Source: Aequorivita marisscotiae
Lineage (GTDB): Bacteria; Bacteroidota; Bacteroidia; Flavobacteriales; Flavobacteriaceae
Length of the DNA stretch: 64,000 nt
Assembly (NCBI RefSeq): GCF_029814825.1
Contig: NZ_CP122379.1
Span: 3,326,501-3,390,500 of the forward strand
Reading direction: 5' to 3'
This document shows positions 43,929 to 53,690 of the stretch, piece after piece; the first letter of the stretch is position 1, and the number at the start of each line of letters is the position of its first letter. Below the pieces are notes generated by a model. It made no database searches. It was given only the letters and a program-made list of their open reading frames with translations, and had not been told where the DNA came from. Made by a program: the position numbers and the translations under genes.

Positions 43929-45380
43929 CTATTTCTTCGGAATGTTCTTTAAAATTTCCAAAACAAAATCCCAATATTTTTGCGCAGATGAAATGCTAGC
44001 CCGCTCATCGGGAGAGTGTGCTCCTTTAATGGTTGGTCCAAAGGAAATCATATCCATCTCTGGATAATTCTGACCTAGAATACCACATTCCAATCCAGCG
44101 TGGCAAGCTGCTACGTTCGCCTTTTCACCATTCATCTTTTGGTAAAGGCTATCTAAAACCTTCAAAATTGCGCTGTCCATATTTGGTGCCCAACCCGGAT
44201 AATCGCCAGCTAGCTTCACTTTGTAACCTGCAAGTTCAAAAACTGAAGTTAGCGCATTCGCTAAAACATCTTTTGAAGATTCTACAGAGCTACGCGTTAA
44301 ACATTCCACTTTAATAGTTCCATTTGAAACCGAAACTTTTGCAATGTTATTTGAAGTTTCCACCAAATCTTCAATATCCGGACTCATTCGGTAAACACCG
44401 TTATGCGCGGCATTCATCGCATTCAAAAAGTTTTTTTGATCTGCCTCGGCCATTGTTTTTTTGAAAGCCTCACTGCTTTTTTCAGCAGTAATGGTCAAAT
44501 TTTCTTCCAAAGATTTGTATTCGGATATAATATCATTTTTTATTTTTTCAAAAGCTGACTTAAACTCTTCTTCCGAAGTAACTACAACTTGCGCCACACT
44601 TTCACGAGGAATGGCATTGCGCAGGCTTCCGCCCTCTAATTTTGCCAGTTGCATAAAATCGTTAGTGGCAAATAGTACGCGATTCATTAGCTTATTTGCG
44701 TTCCCCAACCCTTTAATAATATCCATACCACTATGGCCGCCGTTTAGTCCTTTCACTTTAATTATAAAAGGAGAAGCATTTTGTGGTGAGTCAATTTCCG
44801 AATAGGTGCCTGTTGCAGTAATATCTACGCCACCCGCGCAGCCTACACCTATTTCATCGTCCTCTTCGGTGTCGAGATTTAAAAGTATGTCGCCTTTTAA
44901 CAAACCACCTTTTAGGCCTTTAGCGCCGGTCATTCCGGTTTCTTCATCTATAGTAAAAAGGGCTTCAATTGCGGGATGCTCAATTTCGTTACTTTCAAGA
45001 ATAGCCATTATGGTTGCAACCCCCAAACCGTTATCGGCGCCAAGGGTTGTGCCTTTTGCGCGAACCCAATCACCATCCACATACATCTCAATTCCCTGAG
45101 TGTCAAAATTAAAGTTGGTATCGTTATTTTTTTGGTGAACCATATCCAAGTGGCTTTGCAGGACGACCATTTTTCGGTCTTCCATTCCCTGGGTTGCGGG
45201 TTTGCGGATTATCACGTTGCCCACTTCGTCTTCAATAGTTTCCAAGCCTAGATTTTTTCCAAAGTCTTTCATAAACGCAATCACGCGTTCCTCCTTTTTT
45301 GAAGGGCGTGGCACGGCGTTTAGATCTGCAAATTTGTTCCAAAGCGCTTTGGGTTTTAGGTTTCTTATTTCTTCGTTCAT
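43929..45380 (-). CDS. pepD: Aminoacyl-histidine dipeptidase (PepD type)
   Basis: A cytosolic zinc dipeptidase of the M20 family that splits Xaa-His and related dipeptides. The 483-residue protein has LQSHLDMVHQK (metal His and Asp), GTTLGADNGLGVA, FTIDEETGMTGAKG (catalytic Glu pair) and a C-terminal SFGPTIKGAHSPDER. The length is standard. It is monocistronic. Confidence 0.96.
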   Translation of the reverse strand: MNEEIRNLKPKALWNKFADLNAVPRPSKKEERVIAFMKDFGKNLGLETIEDEVGNVIIRKPATQGMEDRKMVVLQSHLDMVHQKNNDTNFNFDTQGIEMYVDGDWVRAKGTTLGADNGLGVATIMAILESNEIEHPAIEALFTIDEETGMTGAKGLKGGLLKGDILLNLDTEEDDEIGVGCAGGVDITATGTYSEIDSPQNASPFIIKVKGLNGGHSGMDIIKGLGNANKLMNRVLFATNDFMQLAKLEGGSLRNAIPRESVAQVVVTSEEEFKSAFEKIKNDIISEYKSLEENLTITAEKSSEAFKKTMAEADQKNFLNAMNAAHNGVYRMSPDIEDLVETSNNIAKVSVSNGTIKVECLTRSSVESSKDVLANALTSVFELAGYKVKLAGDYPGWAPNMDSAILKVLDSLYQKMNGEKANVAACHAGLECGILGQNYPEMDMISFGPTIKGAHSPDERASISSAQKYWDFVLEILKNIPKK

Positions 45381-45447
45381 AGTTTATAATTTGTATTGTG
45401 AAATTTTTTCGCCTCGAAGTCAAGAATAATTAAGTTTTGTTAATCAG

Positions 45448-45464
45448 GCATTTCAGCGAAATGC
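45448..45464. repeat. Hairpin GCATTTC-AGC-GAAATGC
   Basis: A perfect 7-bp stem with a 3-base loop followed by ATTTTT lies in the divergent region between pepD and the DUF3810 gene. It resembles a terminator but no gene ends before it. Confidence 0.4.
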
Positions 45465-45586
45465 ATTTTTCCGTAACATTGAATAGAAAAATATTCGTGT
45501 ATTCGTGGTCAAGTAATCGCAAAATTACAGTTTTACAACCGCTATAAAAATTATGTTGGGAAAGAATTACTTTGTAAGTTTGAAAT

Positions 45587-46654
45587 ATGCAAAAAAGAAC
45601 TGCGCTAATTCTTGCGCTCCTGCTTCCTGTTCAGATAATTTTACTTCAAATTCTGAAACATTTCCCAGAATTTGTAGAACAATATTATAGTTTGGGCCTT
45701 TACCCCATACTTTCAAAAATCTCGCGCTATCTTTTTGGGTGGATTCCTTTTTCGGTTGGCGATTTGTTTTACTTACTAATTATAATAATGGCTCTTCGCT
45801 GGCTCTATAAAAATGTAAAACGACTTAAAACCGCTACCCTACCATTTTTTGTTGATATTCTTGCGGCCGCTTCCATAGTGTATTTTATGTTTCACATTCT
45901 ATGGGGCTTTAATTATTACAGATTGCCATTGCACAAATCGTTAAATCTGGAAAGCGATTATACTACCGAACAGCTTTTTAATACTACCATTCGCTTTATT
46001 GATAAAAGCAACAAAATGCACCGCGCTCTAGGTTATGCCGATAGCGTGAAAATTGACTTACCCTATTCGCAAAAGGAAATTTTTACAAAGACCTTAAACG
46101 GTTATCAAAATTTGGAAAAAGAATTTCCGCAACTCGCCATCTCGCCACGAAGCCTTAAAAAAAGTGGTTGGAGTTTGGGTCTTACCTATATGGGGTACAG
46201 CGGTTATCTCAACCCTTTTTCGGGTGAAGCTCAAGTAAATAATTTAATTACAACCTATAAATTTCCAGTAGTTGCGTGCCATGAAGAAGCACACCAAATA
46301 GGGTATGCCGCAGAAAACGAAGCCAATTTTATTGCCACGCTTTCCACACTACACAATGACGATCCGTACATACAATATGCCGGATATATTTTTACGCTGC
46401 GCTATTTAATTAATGAAATAGCACGAAGAGACGAAGCAAAATATTATGACCTTTTAACCACCATAAATCCAGGAATTCTGGCCAGTTATAAAGAGATGCG
46501 CGATTTTTGGGAAAGTTATGAAAACCCATTTGAAAATTTTTCGAAAATATTTTGGGATAATTTTTTAAAAGCCAACAACCAAAGCCGCGGTATTATGAGT
46601 TATGATTATATGGTAGCTTTGGTTGTAAATTATTTTGAAGATAAAAGGTTGTAA
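45587..46654 (+). CDS. DUF3810 membrane protein with HExxH motif
   Basis: The 355-residue protein has three N-terminal spans (about 8-110). A large domain follows with VACHEEAHQIGYAAENEANF, an HExxH motif plus a downstream Glu, as in zinc metallopeptidases. This fits DUF3810, a Bacteroidota family predicted to be membrane-bound peptidases; activity is inferred. Hexamer repeats start one base after its stop. Confidence 0.9.
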   Translation: MQKRTALILALLLPVQIILLQILKHFPEFVEQYYSLGLYPILSKISRYLFGWIPFSVGDLFYLLIIIMALRWLYKNVKRLKTATLPFFVDILAAASIVYFMFHILWGFNYYRLPLHKSLNLESDYTTEQLFNTTIRFIDKSNKMHRALGYADSVKIDLPYSQKEIFTKTLNGYQNLEKEFPQLAISPRSLKKSGWSLGLTYMGYSGYLNPFSGEAQVNNLITTYKFPVVACHEEAHQIGYAAENEANFIATLSTLHNDDPYIQYAGYIFTLRYLINEIARRDEAKYYDLLTTINPGILASYKEMRDFWESYENPFENFSKIFWDNFLKANNQSRGIMSYDYMVALVVNYFEDKRL

Positions 46655-46655
46655 A

Positions 46656-46697
46656 ATCGAAATCGAAACTCAAATCGAAACTCAAATCGAAATCAAA
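46656..46697. repeat. Seven tandem 6-bp repeats (ATCGAA/ACTCAA)
   Basis: ATCGAA, ATCGAA, ACTCAA, ATCGAA, ACTCAA, ATCGAA, ATCAAA begin one base after the DUF3810 stop. Confidence 0.8.
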
Positions 46698-46701
46698 AAA
46701 C

Positions 46702-46750
46702 GTACTCTAGCGTCTAAAATCTCAAGTCTAACGTCTCAGGTTTCACCTCT
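46702..46750. repeat. Degenerate 7-bp repeats (NNNNTCT)
   Basis: GTACTCT, AGCGTCT, AAAATCT, CAAGTCT, AACGTCT, CAGGTTT, CACCTCT keep a 7-base period. Reverse-complemented words (AGACTTG, AGATTTT) match the array after rlmH. The last unit runs into the stop of the lipoprotein gene on the minus strand. Confidence 0.65.
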
Positions 46751-47594
46751 ATTTTACATATTCTGCTTCAGCCGGTTTTGCAAAAACAGATGCATCGAGC
46801 ATCGTTTCGGTGGCGGTTACTTTATCAAATTTTATATCCATCTTTTTTCCTTTTGGCTTGCCGTTTTCAACATTATACCAAACCATTTTTTCAGGTAGTA
46901 AAAGTCCGTTTACTTCTTGCCATTTGTCGTATTTTATATAGTGCCAATCGTCGCTTTTCTTTTGATCCTTAAACGTTACAGTATATGCCAACCACGCCAT
47001 TTTATTGGTAGTTGGATTGAAATATAAAATGTATTCATCTTCTGGCGAATCGCCCACGTTATCGTTATACGAAATTTTAAAACCGTTGTACATTTTACCG
47101 TCCAATTCCGTTGGTTCCACGGCGGTATAATTGGTGCCCGGATCTGAAATTATAAAAGGCATTGCGTAAAAATAGAACATCAAATTATGGTAAAATACGG
47201 GGTTGCCTTCATAACTTAAATCGTGTCGTAAAAGCCAAACTCCATTTGCGTCTTTTCCGATAGACCAATCTTTAGATTCAATTTTTGTTTTTCGGTTTGG
47301 CAAGGAAACGGTGTGAATTTCATCGCCGTTTTTGCCCTTCATTTCAAAACAAAGGTTGTTCATTTGCTTCCAACGGTCCAGTCCGCCGTGGGCCATAAAA
47401 ACATTTTGAAGTGAAGTTGGAAAGGTTTTGGGAGCCGCAACCTGTTCGATTTTAACCTCACCGTCTGGCGCCTCAATGCCGGTTGTATCAAGTTCGGTGC
47501 CATCAACCCGCGGATCTTCACCTGTAGTTTTCTTATCGTTTCTGCAGGCAGAAAAAGCTACTATAATAGCAGACATTAAAATTAGTTTTTTCAT
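46749..47594 (-). CDS. Lipoprotein of DUF6503 type
   Basis: A 281-residue lipoprotein (lipobox AFSAC, Cys17) with an acidic spacer (to about 50) and a beta-rich domain beginning FMAHGGLDRWKQMNNLCFEMKG (in part). The AHGGLDRW motif and overall plan fit, from memory, DUF6503 in flavobacteria, a LolA-like outer-membrane-associated fold. Function is unknown. It is a single-gene unit convergent with DUF3810. Confidence 0.78.
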   Translation of the reverse strand: MKKLILMSAIIVAFSACRNDKKTTGEDPRVDGTELDTTGIEAPDGEVKIEQVAAPKTFPTSLQNVFMAHGGLDRWKQMNNLCFEMKGKNGDEIHTVSLPNRKTKIESKDWSIGKDANGVWLLRHDLSYEGNPVFYHNLMFYFYAMPFIISDPGTNYTAVEPTELDGKMYNGFKISYNDNVGDSPEDEYILYFNPTTNKMAWLAYTVTFKDQKKSDDWHYIKYDKWQEVNGLLLPEKMVWYNVENGKPKGKKMDIKFDKVTATETMLDASVFAKPAEAEYVK

Positions 47595-47760
47595 ATTAAT
47601 TGGTTTTTAATTATTTAAAAGTAAAAAAGCTTAACGTGCTGGAGAAGTTTTTTGGAAAGGTTTATGATTCCAGCGTTTTAAAATTAGATAACTTCTGTCA
47701 CAATCTAATTGGCGAATTTTTCCATCATATTTATAATCAACAGTACTGTATATTTGCAAA

Positions 47761-48567
47761 ATGTATAAAACCATAACAAGCCTTCAAAATCCACTGATAA
47801 AACAGATTGTTTTATTACAGGAAAAATCGCGCGAACGCCGCAAAATAAACCTATTTGTAATTGAAGGCCATCGTGAAATTTCGCTTGCTTTAAAAGGTGG
47901 TTATCAATTAAAAACCCTGCTTTTTTGCTCTAAAATTATTTCTGAAGAAGAAATTTTTACGTTACAAAAATCTGTTAATAGTGAATCAGAATTCATAGAG
48001 ATTAATTCAGAAATCTATGAAAAACTGGCCTACCGCGGTTCTACCGAAGGAGTTTTGGCAATTGTACATTCCAAAACTTTAGAACTTGCCAACCTGCAAC
48101 TTTCAACCGACAAACCACTGTTACTAATCGCCGAAGCCCCTGAAAAACCGGGTAACATAGGTGCCCTACTTCGTACCGCAGATGCCGCGAATGTAGATGC
48201 GGTAATTATTGCCAACCCGAAAACAGATTTGTATAATCCAAACATCATCCGCAGTAGTGTGGGGTGTTTGTTTACCAATAAAATTGCCACGGGAAGTACT
48301 TCGGAAATTATTGCGTTTTTGAAAGCAAATAAAGTCAATATTTATTGTGCTGCATTACAAGCATCGGTGCCTTACCACACTTGTAATTTTAAAGAAAGCA
48401 CAGCGATTGTAGTGGGAACTGAAGCCACCGGTCTTTCGTCAGCATGGCTTGAAAACAGCACCCAAAATATCATCATCCCAATGGAAGGCGAAATAGATAG
48501 TATGAATGTTTCCGTAGCCGCGGGAATCCTTATATTTGAGGCGAAAAGACAAAGAATAGCCCCTTAG
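47761..48567 (+). CDS. TrmH/SpoU-family RNA 2'-O-methyltransferase
   Basis: A 268-residue SPOUT methyltransferase. The N-terminal substrate-binding domain (INLFVIEGHREI) is followed by the knotted catalytic domain with EKPGNIGALLRTADAAN, IIRSSVGCLFT, VVGTEATGLS and IPMEGEIDSMNVSVAAGI. It methylates rRNA or tRNA ribose; the target site is not predictable. A TATATTTG -7 box at 47749-47756 ends 4 bases before the ATG, suggesting a leaderless transcript. Confidence 0.93.
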   Translation: MYKTITSLQNPLIKQIVLLQEKSRERRKINLFVIEGHREISLALKGGYQLKTLLFCSKIISEEEIFTLQKSVNSESEFIEINSEIYEKLAYRGSTEGVLAIVHSKTLELANLQLSTDKPLLLIAEAPEKPGNIGALLRTADAANVDAVIIANPKTDLYNPNIIRSSVGCLFTNKIATGSTSEIIAFLKANKVNIYCAALQASVPYHTCNFKESTAIVVGTEATGLSSAWLENSTQNIIIPMEGEIDSMNVSVAAGILIFEAKRQRIAP

Positions 48568-48606
48568 TCCCCGAAGAGGAACTCGTACTCTTTTCGAATT
48601 TAAATT

Positions 48607-49839
48607 ATGAAACCAGAAACCCTTTTCCTCATAATAATAGCAATTTTAATTGTCAGTTTTATAATTGACCAATTGTTAGATTATTTAAACGCAAAACACT
48701 TCAACGAGCCACTTCCCGCAGAATTGCAGGATGTTTTTGATGAGGAAGAATACAAAAAATCGCAGCGCTACAAAACGGAACGGTATAAATTTGGTATACT
48801 CACTTCGGCTGTATCACTTATTGCTACCCTCCTGTTTTTCTTTTTTGACGGCTTCGCGTATGTAGACGAATTAGCGCGTTCCTTTGCAAACAATGAAATA
48901 ATAATCGCTTTGGTTTTCTTCGGAATAATAATGATTGCCAGCGATATTTTAAGCACACCCTTTAGTTATTACAGCACTTTTGTAATTGAAGAAAAATACG
49001 GTTTTAACAATACTACACGCAAAACCTTTTTCTTGGATAAATTGAAAGGTTGGCTGATGGGCGCAGTTATCGGAGGCATCCTTTTGGCCGCAATTATCTG
49101 GTTTTATCAAAGCACTGGGAATAATTTCTGGCTCTATGCTTGGGGAGTTGTAACTGTTTTTACTGTGTTGATGAATCTATTTTACGCACGTTTTATCGTG
49201 CCGCTTTTTAACAAACAAACCCCGCTCGAAGAAGGCACGCTACGTTCACAAATAGAAACCTACGCCTCAAAAGTAGGCTTCACATTAGATAAAATTTTTG
49301 TGATAGATGGCAGCAAGCGCAGTACAAAAGCAAACGCTTATTTCTCTGGCTTCGGAAGTGAAAAACGCGTAACTCTTTACGACACGCTCATAAAAGATTT
49401 AAATGAAGAAGAAATTGTAGCCGTCCTCGCCCACGAGGTTGGTCATTACAAACGCAACCATATTGTTATAAACCTGTTTGTTGCAATTGTAACTACTGGT
49501 TTTACGCTTTGGTTGTTGTCATTGTTTATTGGAAATCCGCTGTTATCAGAAGCTTTAAATGTTTCGCAACCTTCATTTCACATCGGGCTGATAGCTTTCG
49601 GCGTACTATACAGTCCCATTTCGGGGATTACCAGTTTTATCATGAATTTTTTAAGCAGGAAATTTGAATATCAAGCAGATAACTTTGCGAAACAAACCTA
49701 TGCCGCATCACCACTTATTTCAGGTTTAAAAAAATTATCTAAAAACAGTCTCAGCAATCTCACCCCCCATCCGTTGTATGTTTTTGTGCATTACTCGCAT
49801 CCTACGCTTTTACAGCGCTTTCGGAATTTGAAGAAATAA
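48607..49839 (+). CDS. M48-family (Ste24-like) membrane metalloprotease
   Basis: A 410-residue protein with several membrane spans, an N-terminal CAAX-protease-type domain and the zinc site AHEVGHYKRNH. The distal metal Glu lies in KFEYQADNFA. It resembles Ste24/HtpX-type proteases that clear membrane or lipidated proteins. It stands 39 bases after the TrmH gene and 33 bases before the MFS gene, so all three may be one transcript. Confidence 0.93.
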   Translation: MKPETLFLIIIAILIVSFIIDQLLDYLNAKHFNEPLPAELQDVFDEEEYKKSQRYKTERYKFGILTSAVSLIATLLFFFFDGFAYVDELARSFANNEIIIALVFFGIIMIASDILSTPFSYYSTFVIEEKYGFNNTTRKTFFLDKLKGWLMGAVIGGILLAAIIWFYQSTGNNFWLYAWGVVTVFTVLMNLFYARFIVPLFNKQTPLEEGTLRSQIETYASKVGFTLDKIFVIDGSKRSTKANAYFSGFGSEKRVTLYDTLIKDLNEEEIVAVLAHEVGHYKRNHIVINLFVAIVTTGFTLWLLSLFIGNPLLSEALNVSQPSFHIGLIAFGVLYSPISGITSFIMNFLSRKFEYQADNFAKQTYAASPLISGLKKLSKNSLSNLTPHPLYVFVHYSHPTLLQRFRNLKK

Positions 49840-49872
49840 ACTACCTTTCCTATACTAACTAAAAGAGGTAAT

Positions 49873-51078
49873 GTGAAAACCACTATAACTCGCACCGTAT
49901 GGATTCTTTCACTAGTCAGTCTGTTTACAGACACGGCCAGTGAAATGCTTTACCCAATAATGCCCATATATCTAAAAAGCATTGGATTTTCAATTTTGTT
50001 GATTGGTATTTTAGAAGGCTTGGCAGAAGCCGTGGCGGGCTTGAGCAAAGGGTATTTTGGACAAATGAGCGACAGCAAAGCAAGACGAGCACCCTTTGTG
50101 CAACTGGGTTATGCCCTCAGCGCCATTTCCAAACCCATGATGGCGCTTTTTGTATATCCGCTTTGGATTTTCTTTGCTAGAACCACAGATAGATTGGGGA
50201 AAGGTATTCGTACCGGCGCTCGCGACGCCATGCTTTCGGCAGAAACCACCAAAAAAAATAAAGGGCAAATTTTTGGCTTCCACCGATCGTTAGATACTTT
50301 TGGTGCGGTTCTCGGACCAGTTTTGGCGCTCCTGTATTTATACTTTTTTCCCGAAGATTATATAAATCTTTTTTATATCGCTTTTATTCCCGGCGTTTTT
50401 GCAATTGTTGCTTCTTTTCTGCTTAAAGACCAAAAAGAAAACATTATTTCAAAAAAGAAAAAAATAAATTTTTTCTCCTTTCTAAATTATTGGAAGCAGA
50501 GTTCTGCGCAATATCGTAAAGTTGTAATTGGCTTGCTCTTTTTCGCCCTGTTTAATAGTAGTGATGTATTTTTACTTCTGAAAGCAAAAGAAGCCGGACT
50601 GGATGATACTTGGGTAATTAGCATCTACATTTTCTACAATCTGATATACGCCCTCACCGCTTATCCCTTGGGTACTTTTGCCGATAAAGTTGGGTTAAAG
50701 AAAATGTTTATTTTCGGATTAATCATTTTTAGTTTGGTGTACTTCGGAATGGGATTAACTTCAAATTTATATATAATTATTGCCCTCTTTTTCGGCTACG
50801 GAATTTACGCCGCCGCAACCGAAGGCATCTCCAAAGCGTGGATTACTAATATTTCAAATGAAAATGACACTGCTACAGCCGTGGGAACATACGCAGCTTT
50901 TCAAAGTATTGCTGCTATGATTGCCAGTGTTTTCGCGGGATTGTTATGGTTTTATTTCGGAGCGAAAATTACGTTTATCGTCACTGCAATTGCAACCTCT
51001 TTTGCTATTATTTATTTCTTGGGAAATGTTGGCAACGCATCGCCAATTTTTTCGCAAAGCAGCAAAAACACAAAGTAA
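49873..51078 (+). CDS. MFS transporter
   Basis: A 401-residue major facilitator with 12 predicted spans. The loop 2-3 region shows GYFGQMSDSKARRAP, and TTDRLGKGIRTGARDAMLS near residues 98-116 is characteristic of a bacterial drug/sugar MFS group. Charged loop GTFADKVGLKK occurs in the second half. The substrate is unknown. The start is GTG 49873; the preceding ATG frame stops at once. Confidence 0.92.
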   Translation: MKTTITRTVWILSLVSLFTDTASEMLYPIMPIYLKSIGFSILLIGILEGLAEAVAGLSKGYFGQMSDSKARRAPFVQLGYALSAISKPMMALFVYPLWIFFARTTDRLGKGIRTGARDAMLSAETTKKNKGQIFGFHRSLDTFGAVLGPVLALLYLYFFPEDYINLFYIAFIPGVFAIVASFLLKDQKENIISKKKKINFFSFLNYWKQSSAQYRKVVIGLLFFALFNSSDVFLLLKAKEAGLDDTWVISIYIFYNLIYALTAYPLGTFADKVGLKKMFIFGLIIFSLVYFGMGLTSNLYIIIALFFGYGIYAAATEGISKAWITNISNENDTATAVGTYAAFQSIAAMIASVFAGLLWFYFGAKITFIVTAIATSFAIIYFLGNVGNASPIFSQSSKNTK

Positions 51079-51164
51079 AACCACAAAACCCACATTGCAC
51101 GTGCAGCACTTCGTGGCCACCAAAACAATACTCAATAAATAATAAACAATAACCATTAGAATAT

Positions 51165-51172
51165 TATCTTTG
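51165..51172 (+). promoter_or_regulatory. -7 box upstream of pheT
   Basis: TATCTTTG matches the Bacteroidota -7 consensus and lies 24 bases before the pheT ATG; no convincing -33 partner is seen. Confidence 0.45.
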
Positions 51173-51196
51173 CGCACTGTTTAGAATTTTATACTT

Positions 51197-53623
51197 ATGA
51201 ATATTTCTTACAATTGGCTTAAACAATTTATCAACCTTCCTTGGGATGCTGAAAAAACAGGCGAACTATTAACCGACCTCGGTCTTGAAGTAGAGGGAAT
51301 AGAAGATTTTTCTTCCGTTTTAGGAGGGTTGGAAGGCATTGTAGTAGGGCACGTTTTAGAATGTGTTCAGCACGCTAACGCAGATCGGCTTAAAGTTACA
51401 AAAGTAGATATTGGTGCTGATGAACCATTACAAATAGTATGCGGCGCTCCAAATGTTGTGGTGGGTCAAAAAGTTCCGGTAGCTACTATTGGCACTACGC
51501 TTTACGATGCGGATGAAAAACCTTGGGAGATAAAAAAAGGTAAAATACGCGGCGAAGTTAGTGAAGGAATGATCTGCGCCGAAGACGAATTAGGGCTTGG
51601 CAAATCGCACGATGGTATTATGGTTCTCGATGCAAAATTAAAACCCGGAACCGCGCTTGCTAAGGTATTAAAAATTGAAAACGACAAGGTTTTTGAAATT
51701 GGCTTGACGCCAAATAGAGCCGATGCGATGAGCCATTGGGGGGTAGCTCGTGATTTAAAGGCAGGTTTGCTTCACCACGATATTTCAACAAAACTCAACA
51801 CGCCATCTTCCAGTAGTTTTAGGGTAGATAACCGAACGCATAAAATAGATATTAAAGTAGAAAACAATGTCCTCGCACCACGTTATTGCGGAATTACAAT
51901 TAGCAATATTAAGGTTGGAGAATCGCCGGATTGGATTCAGAATAGATTGAAGGCAATTGGTATTTCGCCCATAAATAATATTGTGGATATCACCAATTAT
52001 GTACTCCACGACTTGGGGCAACCCTTGCACGCTTTTGACACTGCTAAAATTGCAGGCAATACCGTTAATGTAAAAACATTGCCCACAGGTACAAAATTTA
52101 CAACCTTAGATGGGGTGGAACGCGAACTTCACGAAGAAGATTTAATGATTTGCGATGCCGAAAAACCAATGTGCATCGCTGGGGTTTACGGTGGTATAAA
52201 TAGCGGTGTAACCAACGAAACAACTAGCATTTTCTTGGAGAGCGCTTATTTTAATCCTGTGAGTATCCGCAAAACGGCCAAACGCCACAGTTTAAGCACC
52301 GATGCCTCCTTTCGTTTTGAAAGAGGAATAGACCCGAATATTACAGATTATGCACTTCGGCACGCTGCCATTTTAATCCTTCAAGTAGCTGGTGGCGAAA
52401 TTACAAGCGATCTATTGGATATTTACCCGAAAAAAATTGAAGATCACCAAGTAATATTGAATTTTGAAAAGGCAAATAAATTAATTGGGGAAGAAATTTC
52501 AAAAGAAACCATCAAAGAAATTCTTACTTCGCTAGAAATGAAAATAAACAACGTTACCGAAACCGGCATTGGGATGACTATTCCTGCATATCGAAACGAC
52601 GTTACCCGCGATGTAGATGTTATTGAAGAAATTCTTCGGGTTTACGGATACAACAATGTTAAGTTTACCGAAAAATTAAACGCTTCCATTTCTACTATTT
52701 TACCCGGCAGCGACTATTCAGTTCAAAATAAAATAGCTGCACAACTTACGGCTCTTGGATATTATGAAATGTTGAACAATTCACTTACATCGCCAAATTA
52801 TGCTACATTAAGCCAAACAATAAAAGATCACTTTAACGTTACAATGCTAAATCCGCTAAGTCAAGATTTATCTGTAATGCGCCAATCTATGCTGTTTTCG
52901 GGGCTGGAGGCAATTGAATATAACAGCAACAGAAAAAGTAGTAACTTAAAGTTTTTTGAATTCGGGAAAACCTATCATAATTTTCCGGGAGGCCGAACCG
53001 AAACCAAACATCTATCATTCTTTATTACTGGATTAAAAGCAGAAAACAATTGGGCGGTAGCCGAAACAAATAGCAATTTTTTCTTCGGAAAGGGAACAGT
53101 TGTCGCCATTATGGAACGCCTGGGACTGGATGAATATACGGAGGAAACTACCGAAACCGACTTGTTTTCTGAAGCTATTTCATTTAAAAGAAACAAGGAA
53201 ATTATTGTTGAATTTGGAATTGTAAAGAAAAAAATTACCACAGAATTTGATGTTGACGCCGAGGTATTTTATGCAGATTTTAATTGGGATGCTGTGTTAA
53301 AACAAATTTCAACTAAAAACTTTAAATTAAAACCAATTGCTAAATTTCAGGCAGTACAACGTGATTTTGCATTGCTTTTAGACGAATCAATAAAGTTTAG
53401 CGATTTGCAACAAGCTGCTTTTCAAACAGAAAAAAAGCTATTAAAATCGGTAACGTTATTTGATGTGTACAAGGGAAAAAACCTGCCCGACGGAAAAAAG
53501 AGCTATGCCATTAGCTTTTCAATTAAAGATGAAGCAAAAACGCTTACTGATAAACAGGTGGATAAAATAATGAACAAATTGCAACAAAAATTTGAAAGTG
53601 AATTTGGCGCTTCGCTGCGATAA
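51197..53623 (+). CDS. pheT: Phenylalanyl-tRNA synthetase beta subunit
   Basis: PheT forms the alpha2-beta2 enzyme that charges tRNA-Phe. The 808-residue protein has the N-terminal EMAP-like tRNA-binding domain (about 40-150; HVLECVQHANADRLKV). The B3/B4 editing domain (GVYGGINSGV, RFERGID), the B5 domain and the C-terminal anticodon-binding ferredoxin-like domain (about 715-808) follow. No pheS is adjacent. It ends in a bidirectional terminator. Confidence 0.97.
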   Translation: MNISYNWLKQFINLPWDAEKTGELLTDLGLEVEGIEDFSSVLGGLEGIVVGHVLECVQHANADRLKVTKVDIGADEPLQIVCGAPNVVVGQKVPVATIGTTLYDADEKPWEIKKGKIRGEVSEGMICAEDELGLGKSHDGIMVLDAKLKPGTALAKVLKIENDKVFEIGLTPNRADAMSHWGVARDLKAGLLHHDISTKLNTPSSSSFRVDNRTHKIDIKVENNVLAPRYCGITISNIKVGESPDWIQNRLKAIGISPINNIVDITNYVLHDLGQPLHAFDTAKIAGNTVNVKTLPTGTKFTTLDGVERELHEEDLMICDAEKPMCIAGVYGGINSGVTNETTSIFLESAYFNPVSIRKTAKRHSLSTDASFRFERGIDPNITDYALRHAAILILQVAGGEITSDLLDIYPKKIEDHQVILNFEKANKLIGEEISKETIKEILTSLEMKINNVTETGIGMTIPAYRNDVTRDVDVIEEILRVYGYNNVKFTEKLNASISTILPGSDYSVQNKIAAQLTALGYYEMLNNSLTSPNYATLSQTIKDHFNVTMLNPLSQDLSVMRQSMLFSGLEAIEYNSNRKSSNLKFFEFGKTYHNFPGGRTETKHLSFFITGLKAENNWAVAETNSNFFFGKGTVVAIMERLGLDEYTEETTETDLFSEAISFKRNKEIIVEFGIVKKKITTEFDVDAEVFYADFNWDAVLKQISTKNFKLKPIAKFQAVQRDFALLLDESIKFSDLQQAAFQTEKKLLKSVTLFDVYKGKNLPDGKKSYAISFSIKDEAKTLTDKQVDKIMNKLQQKFESEFGASLR

Positions 53624-53637
53624 ATACGGCGAAAAGC

Positions 53638-53670
53638 AAAAAACGGCAACCTCAAAAGGTTGCCGTTTTT
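53638..53670. terminator. Bidirectional terminator between pheT and fasciclin gene
   Basis: AAAACGGCAACC pairs with GGTTGCCGTTTT around a TCAAAA loop. A-run before and T-run after let it act for pheT (plus) and the fasciclin gene (minus). Confidence 0.92.
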
Positions 53671-53690
53671 AGTACAGGTATTTTCTAGAA

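Noticed and set aside
44461-45429. Chains of frames opposite pepD
   Set aside because: They are antisense shadows of a well conserved dipeptidase gene.
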